NCBI GenBank assembly: GCA_944362965.1
Contig: CALVTR010000005.1
Location: forward strand, 1-64,000
Reading direction: 5' to 3'
From: an uncultured Clostridia bacterium
Lineage (GTDB): Bacteria > Bacillota > Clostridia > Christensenellales > UBA1242
Length of the DNA stretch: 64,000 nucleotides
Made by a program: the position numbers and the translations under genes. The notes below the pieces were generated by a model. That model made no database searches. It saw only the letters and a program-made list of their open reading frames with translations, and was not told where the DNA came from. Shown piece by piece: positions 52,805-61,726 of the stretch; position 1 is the first letter of the stretch, and every line of letters starts with the position of its first letter.

Positions 52805-53373
52805 AATTTAGTGATCTCCTCATATAGATTTTTCCAACTTGTGACAAAAGGTAAATTTTCTTTATCTTTACGATTATATTTAGTAAACATTAGAATGCAA
52901 TTTATTCCACTTTCTCTCATTTTTCTACAATAGTCAGCACGGTCATCAATCATTATGTCGATGTTATTCTCTTTACATTCTTTTGCTTTATCTGGTGTTT
53001 TTGATAAAATAAGTTTTGTATAGTTTATTTTGTTCTTTTCAAGCCAATCAAGAGTGGTTTGTTCTGGATTTTTATAGTGGGGATATGCTCTGTGTGATAT
53101 AAGATAGAGTTTGTGTCCGTCTTGCAAAAGTTTGTCCATATATTTTTTACAGTTTCTCCTAGGTTTTAAATCTTTTGCTATTCGTTCCATATTGTTATTA
53201 TAAAATTCATCAACTTCTTCTCGCGACCAGTCAAACATACCATTGTTTATATGTTTTGCATGCTTATTAATAATGCCTGTATTTCTTTTATTTTTATCTT
53301 CTAACAGAAATTCTTTTAATATACTATTATCAAATGCGGTTATAACATTATCAATATCTAAACCTATGTTCAT
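52786..53373 (-). CDS. HAD-type 5'(3')-deoxyribonucleotidase-like phosphatase
   Basis: A 195-aa HAD-fold protein like the NT5C/YorS group (PF06941). The first motif is GLDIDNVITAF (Asp-x-Asp), motif II is LYLISHR, and motif III/IV is KECKENNIDIMIDDRADYC. The cap region holds FDWSREEVDEFY. Likely reaction: dephosphorylation of (deoxy)nucleoside monophosphates. Its product would feed the nucleoside hydrolase in the same minus-strand operon. AGGAG lies before the ATG at 53373. Confidence 0.78.
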   Translation of the reverse strand: MNIGLDIDNVITAFDNSILKEFLLEDKNKRNTGIINKHAKHINNGMFDWSREEVDEFYNNNMERIAKDLKPRRNCKKYMDKLLQDGHKLYLISHRAYPHYKNPEQTTLDWLEKNKINYTKLILSKTPDKAKECKENNIDIMIDDRADYCRKMRESGINCILMFTKYNRKDKENLPFVTSWKNLYEEITKLCKKEM

Positions 53374-53574
53374 AATTACTCCTAATGCTTATATTATAAC
53401 ATAAATTTTTATCTTGTGTATCAAAATATCAAAAAATAACATATCAATTTAGTAACAAAATAATAAAATATCTTACAAGTGCATATTTTTAGCAAAAGCT
53501 ATTTCAAATTTTTGTCAATGGTATACTTTTAAAAGTATATAAAAATCGAAATTTAAAGCTCCTTTGTTTTTTAC
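53374..53574. other. Gap with a perfect 18-nt palindrome
   Basis: About 200 bp of AT-rich sequence between divergent units. TATACTTTT-AAAAGTATA (53522-53539) is a perfect palindrome closely similar to the one over the smc promoter. Nothing else recognised. Confidence 0.5.
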
Positions 53575-53603
53575 TTGACAAATGCTTCTATATTATGTAT
53601 AAT
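53575..53603 (+). promoter_or_regulatory. rnpB promoter, perfect consensus
   Basis: TTGACA (53575-53580), 17-bp spacer, TATAAT (53598-53603); predicted start about 53611, matching the 5' end of the P1 helix. Confidence 0.92.
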
Positions 53604-53612
53604 AATTATACA

Positions 53613-53936
53613 GTTATGCAGACAATCGCGTCAATTTTTGATGAGGAAAGTCCGAGCATCAAGAGAACTGGGTGCTGGCTAACGGCCAGCGGAGGCGACT
53701 CTAGGAATAGTGCAACAGAAATAAACCGCCTATTTTTATAGGTAAGGATGGAAAGGTGGTGTAAGAGACCACCGCTTAGTTAGAGATAGCTAAGGCTCTG
53801 TAAACTCCACCTGATGCAAGGTCAAAAGGGCATATGTGCTTGTTCTCTCACGCCCTGAACGAACCGCTTGAACTTATTGGCAACAATAAGGCTAGATAGA
53901 TGATTGTCTAATACAGAACTCGGCTTACAGCATAAC
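53613..53936 (+). ncRNA. rnpB: RNase P RNA
   Basis: About 324 nt. P1 is GTTATGC (53613-53619) with GCATAAC (53930-53936). Conserved regions in order are GAGGAAAGTCCGAGC, ACAGAAATAAACCGCC, GGTAAGGATGGAAAGGTG, the GGCTAGATAGATGATTG part and ACAGAACTCGGCTTACAG. These define bacterial RNase P RNA, the ribozyme that matures tRNA 5' ends. The GGTAAGGATG...GGTGGTGTAAGAGACCACC layout resembles the ancestral type A more than the Bacillus type B RNA. Confidence 0.97.
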
Positions 53937-53938
53937 TT

Positions 53939-53965
53939 ACCAGCTAGCAAAGAGCTGGTTTTTTA
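53939..53965 (+). terminator. rnpB terminator
   Basis: ACCAGCT/AGCTGGT stem, 7-nt loop, six T residues. Confidence 0.9.
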
Positions 53966-54081
53966 TTTTACGCAAGGTTTATATATATCAAGTGTTTGCA
54001 GATATAACTTAGTAAAAATAGAAAAAGATACTTTTTTAAAGAACAAAGTCTAAAACTTAAAAAAATGTCAATAATTTGAGT

Positions 54082-55311
54082 ATGAAGAAAAAAGAGTATT
54101 TAGAAAAGATTGAAAACTTGATTATAAATAGAATCAAATATCATGCTCCAAATCTATCTAGTGATAATATAGACTACGAGCTTTTGGATGCCATTGGTAT
54201 AGACACAACGTTGCCTGTCTTTTTATACAAAAAACCACTTGATAGATTATTTTATCAAGCCTTTTTGAATGTAAAGAAAAGCGTTGATTTTAACCTAATT
54301 TTAACATCACAGCCTAGTTTAAAAGAGGACAAAATAAAGTTATTAAAAAATACCCATATTATTTTAGAAAATGAGCTAGGCTCAAATCTTGCAAACACCC
54401 TTGAAGCACTTAATATAAACTATTTATCTCATAGTGATTTTGCAAACAATCTAGAAGGCGAGTATCTTGCATTTAATGGAAAGAAAATTGAATTTGATTT
54501 TATTCCATTTTATTACACCAAAAAACTTATGGAAGATGGGGTTATATTTCAAGCGACCAACTTTCTATTAAATGGAAAGAATTATATTTTAAATTTCACA
54601 AACACAAGAAATGAAACAAAAAAAGTAACTTTTGAAATCAATGTGCCACTTCCTAGAGGCTATTATTTCTTTAAAAAAGGCACAGATTTTATAGAAATTG
54701 AAAATCTAACAAACAGACAAAAGGCATATTTTAACTATCATTTTAAAAATATTTCTTTTAATTTTTCAAATATGAGTGGAATAGCAAGTTGCACCTTTGC
54801 TTGCATCCATGTGACAGGAGAAGTGACGCTTTTGCCGAGACAAACTAGGAAGTGTTATTTTAATTATGGAGACAACAAATATTGCCTATATTCACCAACA
54901 GATATGCAAAATTTCTTCGATATTTCACAGCAAAAAATCAATCAAATTTTTGATGTTAAAGTCAGCACTCACGACAAGCAATTTGACCAAGCTTTTAACT
55001 TCTCTTTGCCTTATAAAATATGGGAAATGTGGCAAAAAAATGGTGTTGACGAAAAAAGCGAAAACCAGTGGTTAAAAATGAAAAATCAAATCATAAAAAA
55101 TTGCAAAAAAGGGCTTCAAATAAATGAAGATTTTAAGGGGCTTAAAGAAGTCAAAATATATAGGAATTTAGCGTGGAAGAGAGTTTTTATTGTCCACAAT
55201 AATGCACGCTATATGTTCGCCGATAAAGTCAAATATTTTAACTTCACTTTGCTTACAAATGAAATTTTTAATAAAAATAATGAAATTTACTTGTCTTTTG
55301 CCGATTCATAG
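54082..55311 (+). CDS. Hypothetical protein, no recognised family
   Basis: A 409-aa soluble protein, rich in Asn, Lys and Phe, without signal peptide or membrane span. Beta-rich stretches dominate the middle (VTFEINVPLPRGYYFFKKG, CTFACIHVTGEVTLLPRQT), and the end has LPYKIWEMWQKNG and DFKGLKEVKIYRNLAWKRVF. I cannot match it to a family. The ATG at 54082 has no ribosome binding site. It lies between rnpB and rarA, and its end carries the rarA promoter. Confidence 0.6.
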   Translation: MKKKEYLEKIENLIINRIKYHAPNLSSDNIDYELLDAIGIDTTLPVFLYKKPLDRLFYQAFLNVKKSVDFNLILTSQPSLKEDKIKLLKNTHIILENELGSNLANTLEALNINYLSHSDFANNLEGEYLAFNGKKIEFDFIPFYYTKKLMEDGVIFQATNFLLNGKNYILNFTNTRNETKKVTFEINVPLPRGYYFFKKGTDFIEIENLTNRQKAYFNYHFKNISFNFSNMSGIASCTFACIHVTGEVTLLPRQTRKCYFNYGDNKYCLYSPTDMQNFFDISQQKINQIFDVKVSTHDKQFDQAFNFSLPYKIWEMWQKNGVDEKSENQWLKMKNQIIKNCKKGLQINEDFKGLKEVKIYRNLAWKRVFIVHNNARYMFADKVKYFNFTLLTNEIFNKNNEIYLSFADS

Positions 55312-55319
55312 TGTAAAAT
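55291..55319 (+). promoter_or_regulatory. rarA promoter inside the preceding gene end, near-leaderless
   Basis: TTGTCT (55291-55296), 17-bp spacer, TAAAAT (55314-55319); the ATG is 10 bases after the -10, leaving a leader of about 2-3 nt. No ribosome binding site is seen. Confidence 0.55.
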
Positions 55320-55328
55320 AGCCTTGTC

Positions 55329-56609
55329 ATGGAAAACGCTAGAATACCACTTGCTGAAAAAATGCGTCCTAAATCATTTGAGGACTTTGTAGGGCAAGAA
55401 CACATAGTTGACAAGAATAGTTTACTCTATAGGGCTATCAAATATGGAACACTTGGTAGTTGCATATTTTATGGACCACCAGGAACTGGTAAGACCACAC
55501 TTGCAAATATCATAGCCAACACTCTTAAGGCAAACTATGTTAAAATTAACGCGGTAACTAACGGTGTCAGTGATGCTAAAGCCATAATTGAAAGGGCAAG
55601 GCAAGACAAAGCCATGTTTGGCACTGACACTTTTCTAATCTTAGATGAGTGTCACAGGTGGAATAAAGCACAGTCAGATTGCGTGCTTGAAGCGATTGAA
55701 GATGGTTCTATCTTTTTTATTGGCACAACAACAGAGAACCCTTATACTTCAATGACAAGAGCCATTGTGTCGAGATGTAGGGTATTTGAATTTAAACCAA
55801 TCACATCAAAAGACATCAAAAAGGCACTAAAAAGGGCACTTGTTGACAGCGAAAATGGACTTGGCAATTTGCCTGTTGAGTGCGATGAAGACGCTCTTGA
55901 CTATTTTGCCTATGCATGTGGCGGCGACTTGCGTTCAGCTTTGAATGCACTAGAGCTTGCCGTTATGACTTCGCCGATAGCAAAAGATAAAAAAATACAT
56001 ATTGACAGGCTTACAGCTGAGCAATCCATTGATAAAAAAGTTTTGTCTATGGACGAAAATATGTATTATGATTTTCTGTCAGCATTCTGCAAAAGCCTAC
56101 GTGGATGCGACGTGGAAGCCGCGCTTTACTATTCACAGCGACTTATAAAGGCAGGTTGTGACCCAATGATTATTGCAAGGCGTCTTGTTGCTCATGCAAG
56201 TGAAGATGTGGGTATGGCTGACTCAAATGCACTACTTTTAGCCACAAGTGCCATGTATGCGGTGGAGAAAATGGGGCAGCCTGAAGGACTTATTCCGCTC
56301 ACTCATGCAATAATCTATGTTTGCGAAGCAGAAAAGTCAAACTCCGTTGTCGTGGCACTTCATAAAGCGGAAGATGATGCGGTCAACTTTACTGACAATA
56401 AAGTGCCTAATCATTTAAAAAATCACCCGAGCACAAATAAAGATGGGCATGGAAGTTATAAGTATCCACATGACTATGGCGGATACGTCAAACAACAATA
56501 TATGCCTGATTCACTAAAGAATAGGGTATATTACACACCAAGCAAAAATGGTCGTGAAAAAAATTTAATTAGAAAAAAAATTAGAACAGATATTCCTGAT
56601 GGGAAGTAA
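55329..56609 (+). CDS. rarA: Replication-associated recombination ATPase RarA (MgsA)
   Basis: A 426-aa clamp-loader-like AAA+ protein acting at stalled forks. ARIPLAEKMRPKSFEDFVGQ opens the family; Walker A is GPPGTGKTT, Walker B LILDECHRW, sensor 1 FIGTTTENP, and arginine finger IVSRCRVFEF. The C-terminal tetramerisation domain includes VGMADSNALLLATSAMYAVE and the YKYPHDYGG motif. Complete in length. Confidence 0.95.
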   Translation: MENARIPLAEKMRPKSFEDFVGQEHIVDKNSLLYRAIKYGTLGSCIFYGPPGTGKTTLANIIANTLKANYVKINAVTNGVSDAKAIIERARQDKAMFGTDTFLILDECHRWNKAQSDCVLEAIEDGSIFFIGTTTENPYTSMTRAIVSRCRVFEFKPITSKDIKKALKRALVDSENGLGNLPVECDEDALDYFAYACGGDLRSALNALELAVMTSPIAKDKKIHIDRLTAEQSIDKKVLSMDENMYYDFLSAFCKSLRGCDVEAALYYSQRLIKAGCDPMIIARRLVAHASEDVGMADSNALLLATSAMYAVEKMGQPEGLIPLTHAIIYVCEAEKSNSVVVALHKAEDDAVNFTDNKVPNHLKNHPSTNKDGHGSYKYPHDYGGYVKQQYMPDSLKNRVYYTPSKNGREKNLIRKKIRTDIPDGK

Positions 56610-56621
56610 TAGGAGAGTAAT

Positions 56622-57671
56622 ATGTTTGGTCATAGAAGTGATGGCAAAAAGGTTAAAGGGTTGAATATAATTGATAGAGCTGAACCTTTTTTCATGCCAC
56701 AAAGAATAGATGCAGTAAATTATACAACAGTAAAGGTGCCATGTGTAAAACTTGATGAGTTTATCGCACGTGAAAGACGTAACGGCACAAGCTATAACTA
56801 TATGCATATTGTTATTGCAACACTTGTCCGTGTGCTATACATAAGGAAAAAATTGAACAGTTTTATTATGCGTGGTTCAATTTATCAAAGAAACTACATA
56901 AGCATTTCAATGGATATCAAGAAAAAACTTGATGACGACGGAGAAAGCGTTACCTTAAAAATGAAGTTCACAGGGCGTGAAAGCATCCAAGAAGTCAAAG
57001 AAATCGTTGATAAGGAGATTGCTGATAATACTCAAACCGATACTGTTCATAAAACCACGAAAACTATTGGAAAATTCACATGGCTTCCTGACTTCATATT
57101 TAGATGGTTTATAGCACTATTTAGATGGCTTGACAAACACGGAATGCTTACAAAAAAGCTTATTGATGCAAGTCCATTCCATACAAGTTGTTTTTTAACC
57201 AACTTGAAATCAATAAAACTTGGTCATATCTATCACCATCTTTACAATTTTGGAACAACAACTATGTTTGTTTCAATGGGTAAAGAGAGAATGGAGCCTT
57301 ACATTGAAAACAACAAAGAGATAAAAGTTGGCAAGTTTATGAATCTTGGCATGAGTCTTGATGAACGTGTTGCAGATGGACTTTATATGGGCAAAAGTTT
57401 GAAACTTTGCAATGATATAATATCAAATCCTGACACTCTTTTAACAAGCATGCCAGACGATGGAACTATTCCGAAGAAACTTGTTAAAAAATCTAGGAAA
57501 CTAAAGAAAAAGGCAAAAAAGGCAGAAAAGAAATCTAAAAAGATTAAACCTTTGAAAAACAAGGAAAAACATGATGTTAGAATGCGTAAAATAAGGCTTA
57601 AAAAAGAAGCGGAAACTGAAGAAAATGTTGTAAACACCAATAGTCAAGATAGCAGTTCACAAAATATTTAA
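56622..57671 (+). CDS. E2-like (2-oxoacid dehydrogenase acyltransferase fold) protein without catalytic His
   Basis: A 349-aa protein whose core resembles the catalytic domain of E2 acyltransferases and chloramphenicol acetyltransferase: YNYMHIVIATLVRVLYIR, the FLTNLKSIKLGHIYHH segment, TTTMFVSMGK and NLGMSLDERVADGLYMGK. The E2 active-site DHR-x2-DG reads DERVADG, so the catalytic His is Glu. Lipoyl and E1/E3-binding domains are absent. The C-terminus is a long lysine-rich tail (KKLVKKSRKLKKKAKKAEKK). Possibly a structural or membrane- or nucleic-acid-associated pseudoenzyme. AGGAG precedes the ATG, 12 nt after rarA. Confidence 0.65.
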   Translation: MFGHRSDGKKVKGLNIIDRAEPFFMPQRIDAVNYTTVKVPCVKLDEFIARERRNGTSYNYMHIVIATLVRVLYIRKKLNSFIMRGSIYQRNYISISMDIKKKLDDDGESVTLKMKFTGRESIQEVKEIVDKEIADNTQTDTVHKTTKTIGKFTWLPDFIFRWFIALFRWLDKHGMLTKKLIDASPFHTSCFLTNLKSIKLGHIYHHLYNFGTTTMFVSMGKERMEPYIENNKEIKVGKFMNLGMSLDERVADGLYMGKSLKLCNDIISNPDTLLTSMPDDGTIPKKLVKKSRKLKKKAKKAEKKSKKIKPLKNKEKHDVRMRKIRLKKEAETEENVVNTNSQDSSSQNI

Positions 57672-57723
57672 AATATTTGCATATATTGCGAGAATATGTT
57701 AAAATTAACTATAGGAGAATATT

Positions 57724-58038
57724 ATGAAATCTGTAGTTTACTTTATTTTAGCGGTCTTGACGATTGTCTATATAGGATTTTTGTGCTATGTCAATATTGC
57801 AGAGCCTGCTGGCGCTGTTATTGAATACATATCAGTCTATGGTGGACTTTTGATAGCTCTACTTTATGCAGGTATAAATTTCTTTGGAAACCCTTTAAAA
57901 ATAGTATTTTTCGTGCTTCTAATTCTTGCTGTTGTAGTGCTTATTTTGACTATTGCTATTCCAGATGTGTTTAGAAACTTATTTGGTGTAGTGGTAGAAA
58001 ACGACCCAGTAGAAGCATTTAAAATATTTAAAGTTTAA
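57724..58038 (+). CDS. Small three-span membrane protein, unknown
   Basis: A 104-aa protein with three hydrophobic helices (about 4-24, 33-52, 57-82) and a short C-terminal tail. No motif recognised. AGGAG lies before the ATG and polA starts 9 nt after its stop, so it is co-transcribed with polA. Confidence 0.6.
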   Translation: MKSVVYFILAVLTIVYIGFLCYVNIAEPAGAVIEYISVYGGLLIALLYAGINFFGNPLKIVFFVLLILAVVVLILTIAIPDVFRNLFGVVVENDPVEAFKIFKV

Positions 58039-58047
58039 AGGATAAAT

Positions 58048-60543
58048 ATGGAAAAATTATTGATTGTTGATGGAAATAGCATAGCAAATAGAGCATTTTA
58101 TGCTCTACCTTTTTTATCTAACAGAAAAGGTCAGCCATCAGGTGCGGTTTTTGGGTTTGCAAACATTCTGATTAAGGTTATTCATGAAGAAAATCCTACA
58201 CATATTGCAATAGCCTTTGACCATGCAAGAGAAACCTTTAGAAATCAAATTTATTCAGAATATAAAATGCAAAGAAAGGCAACACCTGAAGAGCTTCTGT
58301 CTCAATTTCCACTTATAAAAGAAATGCTGAATGCTATGGAAATAAAAATTGTGGAAATTCCGGGCATTGAAGCTGACGATATCATAGGCACTATTGCAAA
58401 GAATAACGACTGCAAAAAATTTATTCTTTCAGGAGACCGTGACCTATTGCAACTTATTGATGATAACACTGTTGTATGGCTTACGAAAAAAGGTGTAAGC
58501 GAAGTTGAAAAGGTTGACAGAGAAAGGTTAAAAGAGCTTTATAATATCACGCCAAGCCAGGTTATAGAGCTTAAGGCTTTGATGGGTGATGCTTCTGATA
58601 ATATTCCGGGTGTCAAGGGCGTGGGAGAGAAAACCGCTCATTCTTTAATTGACGAATATGGCACTCTTGATAATGTTTATGCCAATATTGACAATATCAA
58701 AGGTAAATTAAAAGACAAACTTGCGTTAGACAAAAAGATGGCTTATATTTCAAAAGACCTTGCAACAATAAGAACAAATTGTGAATTTGATTTTAAGCTT
58801 GATGATTGCAAGTTAAAACTTCCTTTTTCTTATTCGGTTTATAAATTCTTTAAAAAGATGGATTTTCAGTCTCTTGCAAATAACGAAACACTATTTAATG
58901 AAGTTGTGGCTGAGAAGGTGGAAGTCAAAAAGGCTCAAAGGCATGTTTTTAATAGTGAAACAATAGAAGAATTGTCTAATTTCAAAGAAAACTACTTTTG
59001 TTATGACCTTCAAAAAATGGAGTTTTTGATTGGTGGAAAAATATACTATCTTGAAAAGAATATAAGCATGTTTGACTCCATAGGTTTTGATGACATTTCA
59101 AACAAAATAAAAACCATCTTGGAAGATGACAACATACTTAAGATAACATATTCTGCAAAAGCTGATATGCATCATTTAGAAGGTTATAATATAAAACTAA
59201 ACAACTATTTTGATTTATCTGTTGCAGAATATATTATAAACGCAGGAATAAAATCAAGCGGAGAAATCGCTCTTGAAAATTATTACAATAGCTATTTAGA
59301 CTTGAAGGAGCAGCTGACAAAGCAAAAACTTGATTTTATATACAATGAAATAGAAAAACCTTTGATTGAAATACTTTACAGTATGGAACAAGACGGCTTT
59401 AGAATAAACGAAACAAGGCTTGAAGAGCTTGATAAAGAGTTTAGTGAAAAGCTTGCCGAGCTTACAAAAAATATCTACCAAGAAGCAGGGGAAGAATTTA
59501 ATATAAAATCACCAAGACAGGTGGCGTATATTCTTTTTGAAAAGCTTGGAATAAAGGCTTATAACAATAAACGAAACTCAACAAAGGCAATCGTGCTTGA
59601 TGAACTTAGGTATATACCTCTTGTCAACGATATATTGACGTATAGAAAGTATGCTAAAATTAAAAACACCTACATTGACGTTTATAAAAAGCTTATAAAA
59701 GAGCATGGTGACGTTATCCACACAACCTTTAATCAAACTTTAACAAGCACAGGAAGGCTGTCTAGCAGCGAACCTAACTTGCAAAACATTCCAACAAGAG
59801 ATGACTATGGCAAAAATTTAAGAAAGATTTTTGTTTCTAAATTTGAAAATGGAAAGATAATCTCTGCCGACTATAATCAGATAGAACTTAGACTTCTTGC
59901 TGATATGTCTGGCGAAGAAGATTTGATTGAGTCATACAAAAACGGTAAGGACATACACACCTTAACGGCTTCACAGATATTTAGAGTGCCAACGCTTTAT
60001 GTAACGCCAGAGCAAAGACGAGAAGCTAAAGCGGTCAATTTTGGCATTATCTATGGGATAAGTGATTATGGTCTTTCACAAAATATAAAATCTTCGGTTG
60101 AAAGAGCAAAGAATTATATCAAATCTTATTTTAAAAGATATCCAAATGTTAAAAAGTTTATGGATAACAATGTTGCTTATGCAAAAGAGCATGGATACGC
60201 AATCACTAAATTTGGACGAATTAGAAAAATTCCAGAGCTTAAATCTTCAAAATACCATACAAGAGCCTTTGGCGAGCGAGTTGCAATGAATATGCCACTT
60301 CAAGGCACGGCATCAGATATTATTAAGCTTGCTATGATAAAGGTTTATAATAGAATGAAAAACGAAAACTTAAAAAGTCAACTTATCTTGCAAATTCATG
60401 ACGAGCTTATTGTGGACACATATCCTGGCGAAGAAGAAAAAATCGAGAAAATACTTAAAACTGAAATGGAAGATGTTGTTAAACTTAAAGTTCCGCTTGT
60501 GGTGTCGATGGGAATTGGTGACAGCTTATATGATTGCAAATAA
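58048..60543 (+). CDS. polA: DNA polymerase I
   Basis: An 831-aa enzyme for gap filling and primer removal. The N-terminal 5' nuclease domain has the acidic clusters GIEADDIIG and LSGDRDLLQL and the helix-hairpin-helix DNIPGVKGVGEKTA. The central 3'-5' exonuclease fold (about 290-430) lacks the DxE metal residues (CYDLQKMEF), so proofreading is lost, as in many Firmicutes. The polymerase has SADYNQIELRLLA (motif A), REAKAVNFGIIYG (motif B) and LQIHDELIVD (motif C). AAAGGA precedes the ATG. Confidence 0.98.
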   Translation: MEKLLIVDGNSIANRAFYALPFLSNRKGQPSGAVFGFANILIKVIHEENPTHIAIAFDHARETFRNQIYSEYKMQRKATPEELLSQFPLIKEMLNAMEIKIVEIPGIEADDIIGTIAKNNDCKKFILSGDRDLLQLIDDNTVVWLTKKGVSEVEKVDRERLKELYNITPSQVIELKALMGDASDNIPGVKGVGEKTAHSLIDEYGTLDNVYANIDNIKGKLKDKLALDKKMAYISKDLATIRTNCEFDFKLDDCKLKLPFSYSVYKFFKKMDFQSLANNETLFNEVVAEKVEVKKAQRHVFNSETIEELSNFKENYFCYDLQKMEFLIGGKIYYLEKNISMFDSIGFDDISNKIKTILEDDNILKITYSAKADMHHLEGYNIKLNNYFDLSVAEYIINAGIKSSGEIALENYYNSYLDLKEQLTKQKLDFIYNEIEKPLIEILYSMEQDGFRINETRLEELDKEFSEKLAELTKNIYQEAGEEFNIKSPRQVAYILFEKLGIKAYNNKRNSTKAIVLDELRYIPLVNDILTYRKYAKIKNTYIDVYKKLIKEHGDVIHTTFNQTLTSTGRLSSSEPNLQNIPTRDDYGKNLRKIFVSKFENGKIISADYNQIELRLLADMSGEEDLIESYKNGKDIHTLTASQIFRVPTLYVTPEQRREAKAVNFGIIYGISDYGLSQNIKSSVERAKNYIKSYFKRYPNVKKFMDNNVAYAKEHGYAITKFGRIRKIPELKSSKYHTRAFGERVAMNMPLQGTASDIIKLAMIKVYNRMKNENLKSQLILQIHDELIVDTYPGEEEKIEKILKTEMEDVVKLKVPLVVSMGIGDSLYDCK

Positions 60544-60556
60544 ATTGGAGATACAA

Positions 60557-61222
60557 ATGAAAACAAAACTTATCATATTTGACTTTGATGGAACGCTAAG
60601 CAAACCGAGCAAACTTCCTAACAGTTGGGCAAGAGTATGGAACAAAATAGGAAGAGAAAAAGACGACGAAATCCTATATGAAAAATATAGCAGGGGAGAG
60701 CTAGATTACAACGAGTGGGCAAAAGAAGTAATTAAAGTCTATCAAGATGCAGGTGTAAACCGAGCACTTTTAAAAGAAATATCAAAAGACACATTGCTTC
60801 TAGATAACGCAAAGGATGTGCTAAAATATCTTTATGAAAATGATATAAAAACAATAATCTTATCTGGTGGAATTAAAAATATCATTGATGAAGTTTTAGG
60901 GGATTGTAAAAATTATATCTATAAAGTAGAGGCACAAGAGCTTTTATTTGACGAAAATGGCAAACTTGAAGGCATAACTATACTTGACCATCATATTGAA
61001 GATAAAAGCCAATTTGTTTCGATAATGATGAAAAATCTAAAACTAAGCCCTGACGAAGTGCTATTCTTCGGAAACGGAAAGAATGACGAAGATGTATATA
61101 AAACTGGTGTTAAAACAATATGCATAAATCCAGATGATGCACACTACAATAATAAACTATATTGGAGTGAGACAATAAAGCGGACGAATGATTTGAAATC
61201 AATTTTGACCTTTGTAAAATAA
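60557..61222 (+). CDS. HAD-superfamily (phosphoserine-phosphatase-like) hydrolase
   Basis: A 221-aa HAD phosphatase. Motif I is IIFDFDGTLS, motif II IILSGG, and motif III/IV VLFFGNGKNDEDVYKTG; the helical cap lies between (residues about 15-85). This layout fits the HAD-IB (SerB-like) class; the substrate cannot be told. I start at 60557, where TTGGAG is well placed; the frame is open further upstream inside polA. It follows polA by 13 nt in the operon. Confidence 0.82.
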   Translation: MKTKLIIFDFDGTLSKPSKLPNSWARVWNKIGREKDDEILYEKYSRGELDYNEWAKEVIKVYQDAGVNRALLKEISKDTLLLDNAKDVLKYLYENDIKTIILSGGIKNIIDEVLGDCKNYIYKVEAQELLFDENGKLEGITILDHHIEDKSQFVSIMMKNLKLSPDEVLFFGNGKNDEDVYKTGVKTICINPDDAHYNNKLYWSETIKRTNDLKSILTFVK

Positions 61223-61254
61223 TTACAAAAGAGAGAAAAACTTGTTTAATTTGT

Positions 61255-61283
61255 TTGACTAAATTTACTTAAAAGGGTATACT
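61255..61283 (+). promoter_or_regulatory. ruvX promoter
   Basis: TTGACT (61255-61260), 17-bp spacer, TATACT (61278-61283). Confidence 0.75.
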
Positions 61284-61298
61284 CATTATGGAGATGTG

Positions 61299-61724
61299 AT
61301 GCAAAAGCATAGAAAAATGGGAGTAGATTATGGAGATAAACGTATAGGCATTGCTTTAAGTGACCTTTTATGTATCATCTCTAGCCCTTATGAAGTCTAT
61401 CAAAATCGTGGCGAAGAAGACGCACTAAAGCATCTTGACAAAATTATCAAAGATAACGATGTTGACGAAGTTGCTTTTGGTCTGCCACTAAATATGGACG
61501 GCACTGAAGGTGATAGGGCAAAACTGCATAGAGCTTTTGGTGAAAAGCTTGCGGACTACTCTGGTGTTAAAGTTCATTTTATAGATGAGCGCTTAACCTC
61601 GGCTGAAGCGGAAGATATCTTGATATCAAGCGGTGTCCGAAGGGAAAAGCGAAAGGAACTCATCGATAAAATAGCTGCACAACTAATTTTGCAGACATTC
61701 ATAGAAAATTTAAAAGGGGATTAA
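61299..61724 (+). CDS. ruvX: RuvX/YqgF Holliday-junction-resolvase-fold nuclease (pre-16S rRNA processing)
   Basis: A 141-aa RNase H-fold protein. Motifs: MGVDYGDKRIGIALSD (first metal Asp), VAFGLPLNMDGTEGDRA, FIDERLTSAEAE and the closing DKIAAQLILQTFI (final Asp). YqgF is required for maturation of the 16S rRNA 5' end. I use the ATG at 61299, with GGAG five bases upstream; a GTG directly before it is also in frame. Followed within 2 nt by the DUF1292 gene, the usual pairing. Confidence 0.95.
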   Translation: MQKHRKMGVDYGDKRIGIALSDLLCIISSPYEVYQNRGEEDALKHLDKIIKDNDVDEVAFGLPLNMDGTEGDRAKLHRAFGEKLADYSGVKVHFIDERLTSAEAEDILISSGVRREKRKELIDKIAAQLILQTFIENLKGD

Positions 61725-61726
61725 AT

